This document shows positions 25,769 through 32,921 of a stretch of 32,921 bases of DNA, one piece after another. The notes under the pieces were generated by a model. The model had not been told where the DNA came from. It did no database searches and was given only the letters and a program-made list of their open reading frames with translations. Source of the stretch: an uncultured Pelagibacteraceae bacterium. GTDB lineage: Bacteria > Pseudomonadota > Alphaproteobacteria > Pelagibacterales > Pelagibacteraceae. The DNA lies in the NCBI GenBank assembly GCA_902570545.1, contig CACFYO010000008.1:1-32921 (forward strand), in the 5' to 3' direction. How positions within the stretch are numbered: the stretch's first letter is position 1; each line of letters begins with the position of its first letter. The position numbers and the translations under genes are program-made.

Positions 25769-27197
25769 GATTAAGGAAGAGTGTGCAGTATTTGGAATAA
25801 GTAATTCTAATGATGCCTCTACTCTTACCGCTTTAGGTCTTCATGCGCTTCAGCATAGGGGACAAGAAGGTTGTGGTATTGTTTCATATGATGGAGAAAA
25901 ATATCATTCAGAAAAAAGATTTGGTTTAGTTGGTGATAATTTTAATGATGAAAAAGTTTTAAAAAAACTTCCTGGAAAATATGCGATTGGACATAATCGG
26001 TACTCAACAACAGGTGGAACTGCTTTAAGGAATGTTCAACCTTTTTTTGCTGATACAAATGCGGGAGGTATAGGTGTTGCACATAATGGAAATCTTACAA
26101 ATGCAATTACTTTAAGAAACAAATTAGTTGAAGATGGTGCAATATTTTATACTACATCAGATACTGAAACTATTGTTCAATTAATTGCTAAATCTAAAAG
26201 AAACAAAACAATTGATAAAATCATTGATGCTATTTTTCAAATACAAGGTGGATACTCGCTTGTAATGATGACACAAAACACACTTATAGGTGTTAGAGAT
26301 CCCTATGGAATTAGACCATTAGTAATTGGTAAATTAAAAAGTTCATACGTATTTGCCTCTGAAACTTGTGCATTTGATATAATTGGAGCAAAATTTGTAA
26401 GAGAGGTCGAAAATGGAGAAATTGTTTACATCGAAAATGATGAATTAAAAAGTATCAAACCTTTTCCTCCAAAAAAAATTAGACCATGCGTGTTTGAATA
26501 CATTTATTTTTCTAGACCAGACAGTATCTTAAACGGTAAAACTGCATACGAATACAGAAAAAATTTTGGACAACAATTGGCAAAAGAGGATAAAATAGAA
26601 GCTGACTTAGTTGTACCTGTCCCAGACTCAGGTAACGCTGCAGCACTAGGATATGCTGAAGAAAAAGGTCTAAAATTCGACCTAGGTTTAATTCGAAACC
26701 ACTATGTTGGCAGAACTTTTATTGAACCCTCTCAACAAATTAGAAGTTTGGGAGTTAAGCTAAAATTAAATCCAAATATCTCAGTAATAAAAAATAAGAG
26801 GATTATTTTGGTTGATGACTCGCTAGTAAGAGGTACTACATCGTCAAAAATAGTAAAAATGTTATACGACTCTGGAGCAAAAGAAGTTCACGTGAGAATA
26901 GCAAGTCCCGAAATTAAGTTTCCTGATTTTTATGGAGTTGATACACCAACAAAAAAAGAGCTTTTAGCGGCTAACAAAACTACAGCTGAAATATGTGAAT
27001 TTATAAAGGCGAAATCATTAAAATTCTTAAGCTTAAATGGTTTATATTTAGGAATGGGATTTGAAAAAAGAAATGAAAATTATCCTCAATTAACAGATCA
27101 CCACTTTACAGGCGAATATCCTGTGAAAATAATTGATGAGCTTGGTGAAGATAAAGTGACCCAATTGTCATTATTAAGTACTGCATCGAACAATTAA
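25728..27197 (+). CDS. purF: Amidophosphoribosyltransferase
   Basis: PurF makes phosphoribosylamine from PRPP and glutamine, the first committed step of purine synthesis. The 489-residue protein has an 18-residue N-terminal extension before ECAVFGI, so Cys19 should be the nucleophile after propeptide removal, as in the Bacillus-type enzyme. The glutaminase domain contains RHRGQEG and GHNRYSTTG-type segments; the PRPP motif RIILVDDSLVRGTTSSKIV is present. The cysteines that hold the 4Fe-4S cluster in Bacillus are mostly lost: FPDFYGVDTP has Asp and the C-terminal pair is replaced by TDHHFTGEYP. The gene starts inside cvpA (41-base overlap), which implies coupled translation. Confidence 0.96.
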   Translation: MKKLKKKFKIYHPKIKEECAVFGISNSNDASTLTALGLHALQHRGQEGCGIVSYDGEKYHSEKRFGLVGDNFNDEKVLKKLPGKYAIGHNRYSTTGGTALRNVQPFFADTNAGGIGVAHNGNLTNAITLRNKLVEDGAIFYTTSDTETIVQLIAKSKRNKTIDKIIDAIFQIQGGYSLVMMTQNTLIGVRDPYGIRPLVIGKLKSSYVFASETCAFDIIGAKFVREVENGEIVYIENDELKSIKPFPPKKIRPCVFEYIYFSRPDSILNGKTAYEYRKNFGQQLAKEDKIEADLVVPVPDSGNAAALGYAEEKGLKFDLGLIRNHYVGRTFIEPSQQIRSLGVKLKLNPNISVIKNKRIILVDDSLVRGTTSSKIVKMLYDSGAKEVHVRIASPEIKFPDFYGVDTPTKKELLAANKTTAEICEFIKAKSLKFLSLNGLYLGMGFEKRNENYPQLTDHHFTGEYPVKIIDELGEDKVTQLSLLSTASNN

Positions 27198-27198
27198 A

Positions 27199-27756
27199 AT
27201 GAAAAAAGTAAGTTTTACTGAAATGAAGAACGGTACTAGAGATGACTATAAACTTTTAGAAAAATTAGAAAGCCAATATGAAAGAAAAACCGCAGACAGA
27301 ATTTTAGATTATTTAGCTTCACAAACTACTACACTTGAAGGCTATCAGATAACAAGATTAGAACATTCATTACAAGCAGCAACAAGAGCATATAAAAATG
27401 GTGAAAACGAAGAAATGGTCGTAGCAACATTATTACACGATCTTGGAGATGAATTAGCTCCTATGAATCATTCTCAATACGCAGCATCAGTAATTAAACC
27501 TTATGTTTCAGAAAAAACTTATTGGATTATTTTACATCACGGTCTATTTCAAACTTATTATTCTGCAGAACATTTAGGTGGAGACAAAAATGCAAGAGAA
27601 AAATATAAAAATGCAGAACATTATCAAGCAACAATAGATTTTTGTGAAAAGTATGACCAATCTTCATTTGATCCAAATTATAAATCAATGACTTTAAAAG
27701 AATTTGAACCAATGGTTAGGAATATTTTTTCTAGAAAACCTTACTACCATCATTAA
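27199..27756 (+). CDS. HD-domain protein, PhnZ/MIOX-like probable diiron oxygenase
   Basis: This 185-residue protein has a compact HD fold. His56 (RLEHSLQAA), His80-Asp81 (LLHDLGDE), His91 (MNHSQYAA), His114 (LHHG) and Asp153 ([12 protein letters not shown]) match in order and near spacing the six iron ligands of the phosphonate-cleaving oxygenase PhnZ. In that family mixed-valent iron pairs oxidise C-H bonds. The residue after HDLG is Asp84 where PhnZ has His, and the PhnZ Tyr-x-Gly-Glu segment is replaced, so the substrate is probably different. It lies one base after purF and one base before the DUF255 gene. No phosphonate genes are nearby. A plain HD phosphohydrolase remains possible. Confidence 0.6.
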   Translation: MKKVSFTEMKNGTRDDYKLLEKLESQYERKTADRILDYLASQTTTLEGYQITRLEHSLQAATRAYKNGENEEMVVATLLHDLGDELAPMNHSQYAASVIKPYVSEKTYWIILHHGLFQTYYSAEHLGGDKNAREKYKNAEHYQATIDFCEKYDQSSFDPNYKSMTLKEFEPMVRNIFSRKPYYHH

Positions 27757-27757
27757 A

Positions 27758-29698
27758 TTGTCTAATATTTTAAAAAACGAAAAAAGTCCTTATCTTCTAC
27801 AACACAAAGATAATCCAGTTGATTGGTTTCCATGGAATAGAAAAACCTTAGGTATAGCAAAAAAAGAAAAAAAACCTATATTTTTAAGTGTAGGTTATGC
27901 AAGCTGCCACTGGTGTCATGTCATGGCCCACGAGAGTTTTGAAAATGAAGAAACTGCAAAACTAATGAACGAAAAGTTTGTTAATATTAAAGTTGATAGA
28001 GAAGAAAGACCAGATTTGGATTATGTCTTTCAAAAAAGCTTGTCAATACTAACTGGAGCTCAGGGTGGATGGCCATTATCAATGTTTTTAGACGAAAATG
28101 GCGTGCCTTTTACTGGTGGCACTTACTTTCCACCGAAGGAAATTCAAGGTAGGCCTGATTTTAAAAAAGTCTTAAATAACGTGCATAACGTTTACAATGA
28201 AAACAGAGAGAAAATTCTAGCTCAAGCACCACAAGTAAAAGAAATATTCTCAAAAATTAATCAAAGATCGGCAGTTTTAAATCAACCTTTGGAACCATTT
28301 GTTAAAAAAATTATTAATTATTTAGATGAAAATAACGGAAGTTTTAAAGGAGCTCCAAAGTTCCCCCAATTTTATTTGTTTGATGCTATGTTTTACTTTT
28401 ATTTAAAGACTAAGAATAAAAATTATTTTAAGCCTGTTGAAGTTTTACTCAATAATCTTTGTTCCAAAGGAATTTATGATCAATTAGATGGAGGAATTTC
28501 AAGATATGCTGTTGATGAAAAATGGATAATTCCACACTTTGAAAAAATGCTTTACGATAACATCCAATTTATAGATCTCTTAACAAAATTTTATCAAAAT
28601 ACCAAAAATGATTATTTTAAAAACAAACTTTTACAAACAATTCAATATTTTAATAATGAATTTAAAAACAAAGAAAAATTATATGGTTCCGCATATGACG
28701 CTGATAGTGAAGGTGTTGAAGGAAAATATTATGTTTGGTCATACACAGAATTAAAAAATATTTTAAAGGATGATATGAAGACTTTAGAAAACAAGTATGA
28801 AATTTCGGAGAGTGGTAATTTTGAGGGAAATAACATCCTAGTAGAAAAAAATTTAATACCTGATGAAGATAAAAATAACCTAGATCGAATAAAAAATAAA
28901 TTACTCAATGTAAGAAGAAATAGAATAAAACCATTTTTTGACAATAAATCACAGACGGATTTAAACTCATACATGCTCCAAGTTCTTCTCAAAACTTCAG
29001 TAAATTTAGATGACGAAGATTTAAAAAGTAATACAATAGAAACAATTAAAATACTAAATAAAAAATTAAATCAAAAAATTATTCATTGCTACGAAAATAA
29101 AGAAATAGAAACTTTTCTTGAAGACTATGTATATTATGCTCTACTAATGATAACACTTTACGAAGTAAATGCTGATAAAGAAGCTTTAGAAAAATCTATA
29201 AAAATAATGAATGATACTTGGGAATTGTTCTTTAATAAAGAAACGCAGCTGTTCCAGAAAAATATTATTAAAGATAATGATTTGTTTGCAAGTCCACTAG
29301 ACTTGAATGATAGCAATATACCAAATGGTAATAGTGTTTATCTACTAATTTCAAATAAATTATATTCAATCACAAATGATAAAATATGGTCTGAAAGAAA
29401 TGAGGTTCTTAAAAAATCATTTCATCAGGTTTTAAACTCTTATTATTCACAAATGTTTAGCTTTATTAAAACCCTAGATATTTGTGATAACAGCTTATCA
29501 TTCACATTCAGTGGAACTTCTCAGTCTATTATGGAAATGCAGCTTTATTTACAAAAAGAATATCTAGGAGTTGCAACATTTGTTTACCAATTAAATAATG
29601 ATACAAAACCTAGTGTTATTATATGTAAAAACAAAACTTGTTCTAACAAATTAACTAACATAAACGAAGCCGTTGAATATCTAAGTAAGAGTGATTAA
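27758..29698 (+). CDS. DUF255 (YyaL/SPATA20-type) thioredoxin-fold protein
   Basis: Using the TTG at 27758-27760, directly after the HD-gene stop, the protein has 646 residues and starts with [25 protein letters not shown], the family N-terminus. A further TTG at 27704 would add 18 residues that lie inside the HD gene. An N-terminal thioredoxin-like domain (to about 170) holds Cys50-His-Trp-Cys53 in [16 protein letters not shown] long helical domain of six-hairpin-glycosidase type follows, with HFEKMLYDN and [19 protein letters not shown]. Proteins of this widely conserved family have no agreed bacterial function. No signal peptide is seen, so it is cytoplasmic. gshA begins 9 bases downstream, hinting at thiol metabolism. 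Confidence 0.85.
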   Translation: MSNILKNEKSPYLLQHKDNPVDWFPWNRKTLGIAKKEKKPIFLSVGYASCHWCHVMAHESFENEETAKLMNEKFVNIKVDREERPDLDYVFQKSLSILTGAQGGWPLSMFLDENGVPFTGGTYFPPKEIQGRPDFKKVLNNVHNVYNENREKILAQAPQVKEIFSKINQRSAVLNQPLEPFVKKIINYLDENNGSFKGAPKFPQFYLFDAMFYFYLKTKNKNYFKPVEVLLNNLCSKGIYDQLDGGISRYAVDEKWIIPHFEKMLYDNIQFIDLLTKFYQNTKNDYFKNKLLQTIQYFNNEFKNKEKLYGSAYDADSEGVEGKYYVWSYTELKNILKDDMKTLENKYEISESGNFEGNNILVEKNLIPDEDKNNLDRIKNKLLNVRRNRIKPFFDNKSQTDLNSYMLQVLLKTSVNLDDEDLKSNTIETIKILNKKLNQKIIHCYENKEIETFLEDYVYYALLMITLYEVNADKEALEKSIKIMNDTWELFFNKETQLFQKNIIKDNDLFASPLDLNDSNIPNGNSVYLLISNKLYSITNDKIWSERNEVLKKSFHQVLNSYYSQMFSFIKTLDICDNSLSFTFSGTSQSIMEMQLYLQKEYLGVATFVYQLNNDTKPSVIICKNKTCSNKLTNINEAVEYLSKSD

Positions 29699-29707
29699 AT
29701 CATTAAT

Positions 29708-30997
29708 ATGAATAAAGATAACATAATAGATTATTTTAAATCAGGAATTAAGGAGTCTTTTAATACTAAAATTGGTGTTGAGCACGAAAAATTCCTTTTC
29801 TATAAGAAGAATAATAAAAGAATTAATTATTCTACAATTAAGGATATTTTCAAAATTTTATATGAATTTGGTTGGAAACCATCTTATGAAGGTGAGAATG
29901 TTATAGCGTTAAATAAAGATAATAAGAGTATAACTTTAGAACCAGGTAATCAAATTGAGCTTGCAGGTGCTCAACTAGCAAATATTCATGAAGTTTGCTC
30001 TGAAGCTAATAATTATTTATTTGAACTTAAACAAGTTGTTGAAAAATTAGATTTAAAAATAGTAAGCGCTGGATTTGATCCAATATCTAAGTTGTCGGAA
30101 ATTCCAAACAATCCTAAAAAAAGATATGAAGTAATGACAAAAGATATGCCCAAAGGTGGGTCGCTCAGTTTAGATATGATGTATAGAACGTCGGGGACAC
30201 AATTAAATCTAGACTACACATCTGAAAATGATTTTATAAAAAAGTTTAAATTGGCAAATAGCTTAGTTCCATTAAGTATTGCACTTTTTGCAAATTCATC
30301 AATTGTTGAGAAAAAAGATAGTAAATATTTATCATACCGATCAAAAGTATGGCAAGAAACATCAAGGGGTGGTCTTCCAGAAATTTTTTTAGAGGATGTT
30401 AATTTTGAAAAATATGCTGATTTTGTAATAGATTATCCAATACTGTTTTTAAAAAAAGATGATAAATTTTTATCTGGTAAAAATTATAAATTTTCTGATT
30501 ATATGAATGGTAATATTCAAGAAATAAATAAATCTTTACCAAGTATTGACGATCTTGGATTGCATTTAAGTACTATATTTACAGAGAATAGATTAAAACA
30601 ATATATTGAATTAAGATCTATGGATACTTGTGGTTGGAATTGTATCTGTGCTGGACCTGCTTTTTTTACTGGTCTTTTATACGGTAATTTAGATGAAGCA
30701 TTAGAGTTTATTTCAAAATGGGAAACGAAAGATTTATTAAATGCCTATAAAAATGCGCCTATGAAAGGACTTGATACAAATTTAATGGGTAAAGATATGA
30801 TTTATTGGATCTCTAACTTGTTAAAAATTGCTGACAAAGGCTTAGAAAAGAGAGATTTTATTGGAAAAAGTGGTACAAACGAAACTAAATACTTGGAACA
30901 TCTTAATAAGATTATCAATAATAAAGAAACAGTCGCCAGTCATGTTATAAATAAATTCTCTAAATTTCAAAATTTAGAAGATTTATATGACAAATAA
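29708..30997 (+). CDS. gshA: Glutamate-cysteine ligase (plant/alphaproteobacterial type)
   Basis: GshA joins glutamate and cysteine in the first, limiting step of glutathione synthesis. The 429-residue protein belongs to the GCS2-like group found in alphaproteobacteria and plants: KIGVEHEKFLF, then TLEPGNQIELAGAQLANIHEV, then DMMYRTSGTQLNLDY, then YRSKVWQETSRGGLPEIFLED, and IELRSMDTCGWNCICAGPAFF near residue 305. The TSRGG segment is shorter than the TDP-x-R form of many relatives. Length is slightly below the usual 450. gshB follows with an 11-base overlap, so both enzymes come from one message. Confidence 0.93.
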   Translation: MNKDNIIDYFKSGIKESFNTKIGVEHEKFLFYKKNNKRINYSTIKDIFKILYEFGWKPSYEGENVIALNKDNKSITLEPGNQIELAGAQLANIHEVCSEANNYLFELKQVVEKLDLKIVSAGFDPISKLSEIPNNPKKRYEVMTKDMPKGGSLSLDMMYRTSGTQLNLDYTSENDFIKKFKLANSLVPLSIALFANSSIVEKKDSKYLSYRSKVWQETSRGGLPEIFLEDVNFEKYADFVIDYPILFLKKDDKFLSGKNYKFSDYMNGNIQEINKSLPSIDDLGLHLSTIFTENRLKQYIELRSMDTCGWNCICAGPAFFTGLLYGNLDEALEFISKWETKDLLNAYKNAPMKGLDTNLMGKDMIYWISNLLKIADKGLEKRDFIGKSGTNETKYLEHLNKIINNKETVASHVINKFSKFQNLEDLYDK

Positions 30998-31913
30998 AAT
31001 AATAGGCATACAAGGCGATAAATTAGATAAAATTAATATATCTTCTGACACATCAATATTTTTAGCTTATGAGGCTCAGAAATTAGGATATGAAATATTT
31101 TATTATACTCCTTCAAACTTATCCATCATCAAAAATAAAACATATGCAAATGGAGTATTTGTAAAATTTAATTACGAGAAAAAAAAATTTTATAAAATTT
31201 ATAAAAAACAAAAGATTGACGTTGAAAATCTTAAATTTATTTTAATTAGACAAGACCCTCCATTTAATTCAGAATATTTAATAACTACTCTTATTTTAGA
31301 TAGCTTAAAAAAAGTAAAAGTAATAAATAATCCAACTGCTATCAGAAATGTATCAGAAAAATTGTATTCAAAACATTTTATTAAATATATGCCTAATACT
31401 TTGTTTTCAAATAATATAGAGGAAGTTAAGAAATTTTATAAAAAAAATAAAAGTATGATTATGAAACCCATTAATGGATATGGGGGCAATCAAATTCACC
31501 TCATTAAAAATAATTTCAATAAAAAACTTATTACAAATTTTTTAAATAAAAATGGCCATTCAATGTTTCAAAAATTTTTGAAAAATATTTCTAAAGGAGA
31601 TAAAAGAGTATTTATTATTAATGGTAAAGTGTGTGGTGCAATCTCAAGGGTTCCCAAAAAAGGTTCATATTTGAGTAATATGAGCAAAGGTGCTATACCT
31701 ATACTTACAAAACTTACAAAACAAGAATTAAAAATTTCAAAAATTATTGGAAAAAAATTAAAGAATGATAATATTTATTTTGCTGGAATTGACTTCATAG
31801 ATCAGAAACTAAATGGAGATATTAATGTAACATCTCCTACTGGATTAAAAACATACTATGACCTTTCTAAAATCAATCTTGCTAAGATATTTTGGAAAGG
31901 TTTAAGAGCTTGA
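30987..31913 (+). CDS. gshB: Glutathione synthetase
   Basis: GshB adds glycine to gamma-glutamylcysteine using ATP. The 308-residue ATP-grasp protein shows the family's IRQDPPFN segment, NNPTAIRNVSEKLYS, the ATP-binding MIMKPINGYGGNQIHLI and the magnesium/active-site FAGIDFIDQKLNGDINVTSPTG. The ATG lies within the end of gshA and its TGA overlaps the likely TTG start of the next gene (TTGA). The N-terminal domain is Lys/Asn-rich, in line with base composition. Nothing appears truncated. Confidence 0.95.
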   Translation: MTNKIIGIQGDKLDKINISSDTSIFLAYEAQKLGYEIFYYTPSNLSIIKNKTYANGVFVKFNYEKKKFYKIYKKQKIDVENLKFILIRQDPPFNSEYLITTLILDSLKKVKVINNPTAIRNVSEKLYSKHFIKYMPNTLFSNNIEEVKKFYKKNKSMIMKPINGYGGNQIHLIKNNFNKKLITNFLNKNGHSMFQKFLKNISKGDKRVFIINGKVCGAISRVPKKGSYLSNMSKGAIPILTKLTKQELKISKIIGKKLKNDNIYFAGIDFIDQKLNGDINVTSPTGLKTYYDLSKINLAKIFWKGLRA

Positions 31914-32785
31914 ATAAATTATCAGATCAAAAAAAAGGTTCATTACTAGCCTTCGTAGCTGTAATGTTCATTACACCTGATTCATTACTTATCAGGCTTT
32001 CAGAAATAGAAACATGGGGAATGCTTTTTTATAGAGGAGCCATACCTTTCGTTATAGTTTTAGTTGGATTGCTGTTATTTTATAGGCAAAATTTTATTAA
32101 TGCTTTTTTAAAAGTTGGTACAGTTGGTATTTTTTACGCAATTAGCTTTTCTATTTGTAACATCACTTTCATTGTATCTATTCAAAATACTAATGTAGCC
32201 AATACATTGATTATGATAGCTTTAGCCCCAATGCTTTCCGCAATACTTGGGGCAATATTCTTAAAAGAAATGCCTAGTAAAGGGACTTGGATCGCCATTT
32301 TCATCACATTTTTAGCGGCTTTATTTATTTTTTATGACTCGCTGCAAGTCGGTAATCTTTTTGGGAATATAATGGGATTTGTTACAGCTTCTGGATTAGC
32401 TGTAAATGCTGTTCTTATCAGATATGCTAAAGACAGAGATCTTTTGCCTTCTGCTGTAATGGGGAAATTAGGAGTTGCAGTATTTGCTTTCTTTTTTGTT
32501 GAAAACTTTAATCTAATTGGAACAGATCAGATTTACATTCCAGTAATGTGCATTATTTGTGTAGCCTTACCTTTTGTTTTGGTAACAATCGCGCCAAGGT
32601 TCATACCAGCAGAAGAAGTAAATCTATTTTTCTTATTAGAAACAATAATAGGTCCAATTTGGGTTTGGTTAGTTGTTAAAGAGCAGCCAACTTTAGAGAC
32701 GATCATTGGAGGTGCCGTGATCATAATCACTTTAGGCATTCACTCATTTATTAAACTTAGAGAGCCTGAAAAAATTATTAATTAA
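31910..32785 (+). CDS. EamA/DMT family permease
   Basis: A 291-residue protein with about ten membrane segments in two EamA repeats: KGSLLAFVAVMFITPDSLLIR to LGAIFL, then GTWIAIFITFLAALFIFY to the C-terminus. Proteins of this drug/metabolite transporter superfamily exchange or export small molecules; no substrate can be read from the sequence. The TTG at 31910-31912 overlaps the gshB stop as TTGA and is preferred. A TTG at 31892 would add six residues inside gshB. Coupling with gshB might suggest a thiol- or amino-acid-related cargo, but that is inference. An MFS gene follows after 41 bases. Confidence 0.82.
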   Translation: MNKLSDQKKGSLLAFVAVMFITPDSLLIRLSEIETWGMLFYRGAIPFVIVLVGLLLFYRQNFINAFLKVGTVGIFYAISFSICNITFIVSIQNTNVANTLIMIALAPMLSAILGAIFLKEMPSKGTWIAIFITFLAALFIFYDSLQVGNLFGNIMGFVTASGLAVNAVLIRYAKDRDLLPSAVMGKLGVAVFAFFFVENFNLIGTDQIYIPVMCIICVALPFVLVTIAPRFIPAEEVNLFFLLETIIGPIWVWLVVKEQPTLETIIGGAVIIITLGIHSFIKLREPEKIIN

Positions 32786-32826
32786 TTTCTTGATTTACTA
32801 TCAAATCATCCATAGATAGCGCAATT

Positions 32827-32921
32827 ATGGAAAAGATACTTAAAAATTCCTGGGCATTATTCACAGGCATGGGTCTAATTATGATAGCACATGGCTTTCA
32901 AGTTTCATTACTAGGAGTAAG
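32827..32921 (+). CDS. MFS transporter (N-terminal part, cut by window edge)
   Basis: From the ATG at 32827 about 31 residues are visible: a short cationic start (MEKILKNSW) then a hydrophobic helix containing GMGLIMIAHGFQ and SLLGV. This is the usual first membrane segment of YcaD-like major facilitator transporters. The rest lies beyond the window. It is in the same direction as the EamA gene, 41 bases downstream, and could share its transcript. No substrate can be inferred. Confidence 0.6.
   Translation, partial: MEKILKNSWALFTGMGLIMIAHGFQVSLLGV

Noticed and set aside
27704..27757. Upstream TTG start for the DUF255 protein
   Set aside because: The added 18 residues lie inside the HD gene and have no family match; the TTG at 27758 gives the conserved N-terminus.
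32790..32804. TTGAT/ATCAA hairpin after the EamA gene as terminator
   Set aside because: Only five pairs with one G-C and no T-run behind it.
1..32921. Mobile element, prophage, CRISPR or transfer island
   Set aside because: No transposase, integrase, direct repeat array or tRNA-flanked join was seen; gene content is core metabolism with uniform composition.

Overview
The window is a gene-dense, strongly AT-rich stretch of an alphaproteobacterial chromosome. It most resembles a streamlined marine lineage of the SAR11/Pelagibacterales type, or a clade that looks like one. The evidence for Alphaproteobacteria is gene order and family content: accB-accC next to DUF2155 and an NDUFA12-type complex I subunit; hda beside purM-purN; ndk-pepA divergent from lptF-lptG; lptD-surA-pdxA-rsmA running into gmk; fabD-fabG-acpP divergent from rpsF-rpsR-rplI-dnaB; cvpA-purF; plant-type gshA with gshB. 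The evidence for streamlining is low GC, Lys/Asn/Ile-rich proteins, spacers of 0-115 bases, many start/stop overlaps and all four convergent gene pairs overlapping or abutting. The exact clade is inference. No tRNA, rRNA, IS element, prophage, CRISPR array or gene-free stretch over 300 bases was seen.

Layout. 1-1646 (+): the end of accB and accC, fatty-acid initiation. 1643-2366 (-): NDUFA12 subunit and secreted DUF2155 protein. 2482-3306 (+): an unusual stand-alone protein carrying the C-terminal domain of B12-dependent ribonucleotide reductase. 3307-6822 (-): secreted DUF2066 protein, the replication-initiation regulator Hda, and aspS. 6834-8412 (+): purM-purN. 8402-10241 (-): pepA-ndk. 10296-17587 (+): lptF-lptG-lptD-surA-pdxA-rsmA, combining LPS export, outer-membrane folding, vitamin B6 synthesis and ribosome maturation. 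17579-20168 (-): fabD-fabG-acpP-gmk. 20253-22818 (+): rpsF-rpsR-rplI and dnaB. 22844-32921 (+): an RND/MMPL exporter, cvpA, purF, a PhnZ-like HD protein, a DUF255 thioredoxin-fold protein, gshA-gshB, an EamA transporter and the start of an MFS transporter.

How the genes fit together. Most of the window is core metabolism: malonyl-CoA and the early fatty-acid cycle (accBC, fabD, fabG, acpP), purines and nucleotides (purM, purN, purF, gmk, ndk), envelope biogenesis (lptF, lptG, lptD, surA), replication (hda, dnaB), translation (aspS, rpsF, rpsR, rplI, rsmA) and glutathione (gshA, gshB). The points of interest are mostly at junctions. Several genes commonly found in these alphaproteobacterial neighbourhoods are missing: aat after accC, holC between pepA and ndk, fabF-mltG-yicC between acpP and gmk, alr-radA between dnaB and cvpA. 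RNA hairpins lie across gene ends or starts, including one that encloses the start codon of the RND exporter. No clearly new multi-gene system was identified. The best candidates for undescribed biology are the orphan ribonucleotide-reductase-domain protein, the HD-domain probable diiron oxygenase between purF and the thiol genes, and the overlapping hairpins.
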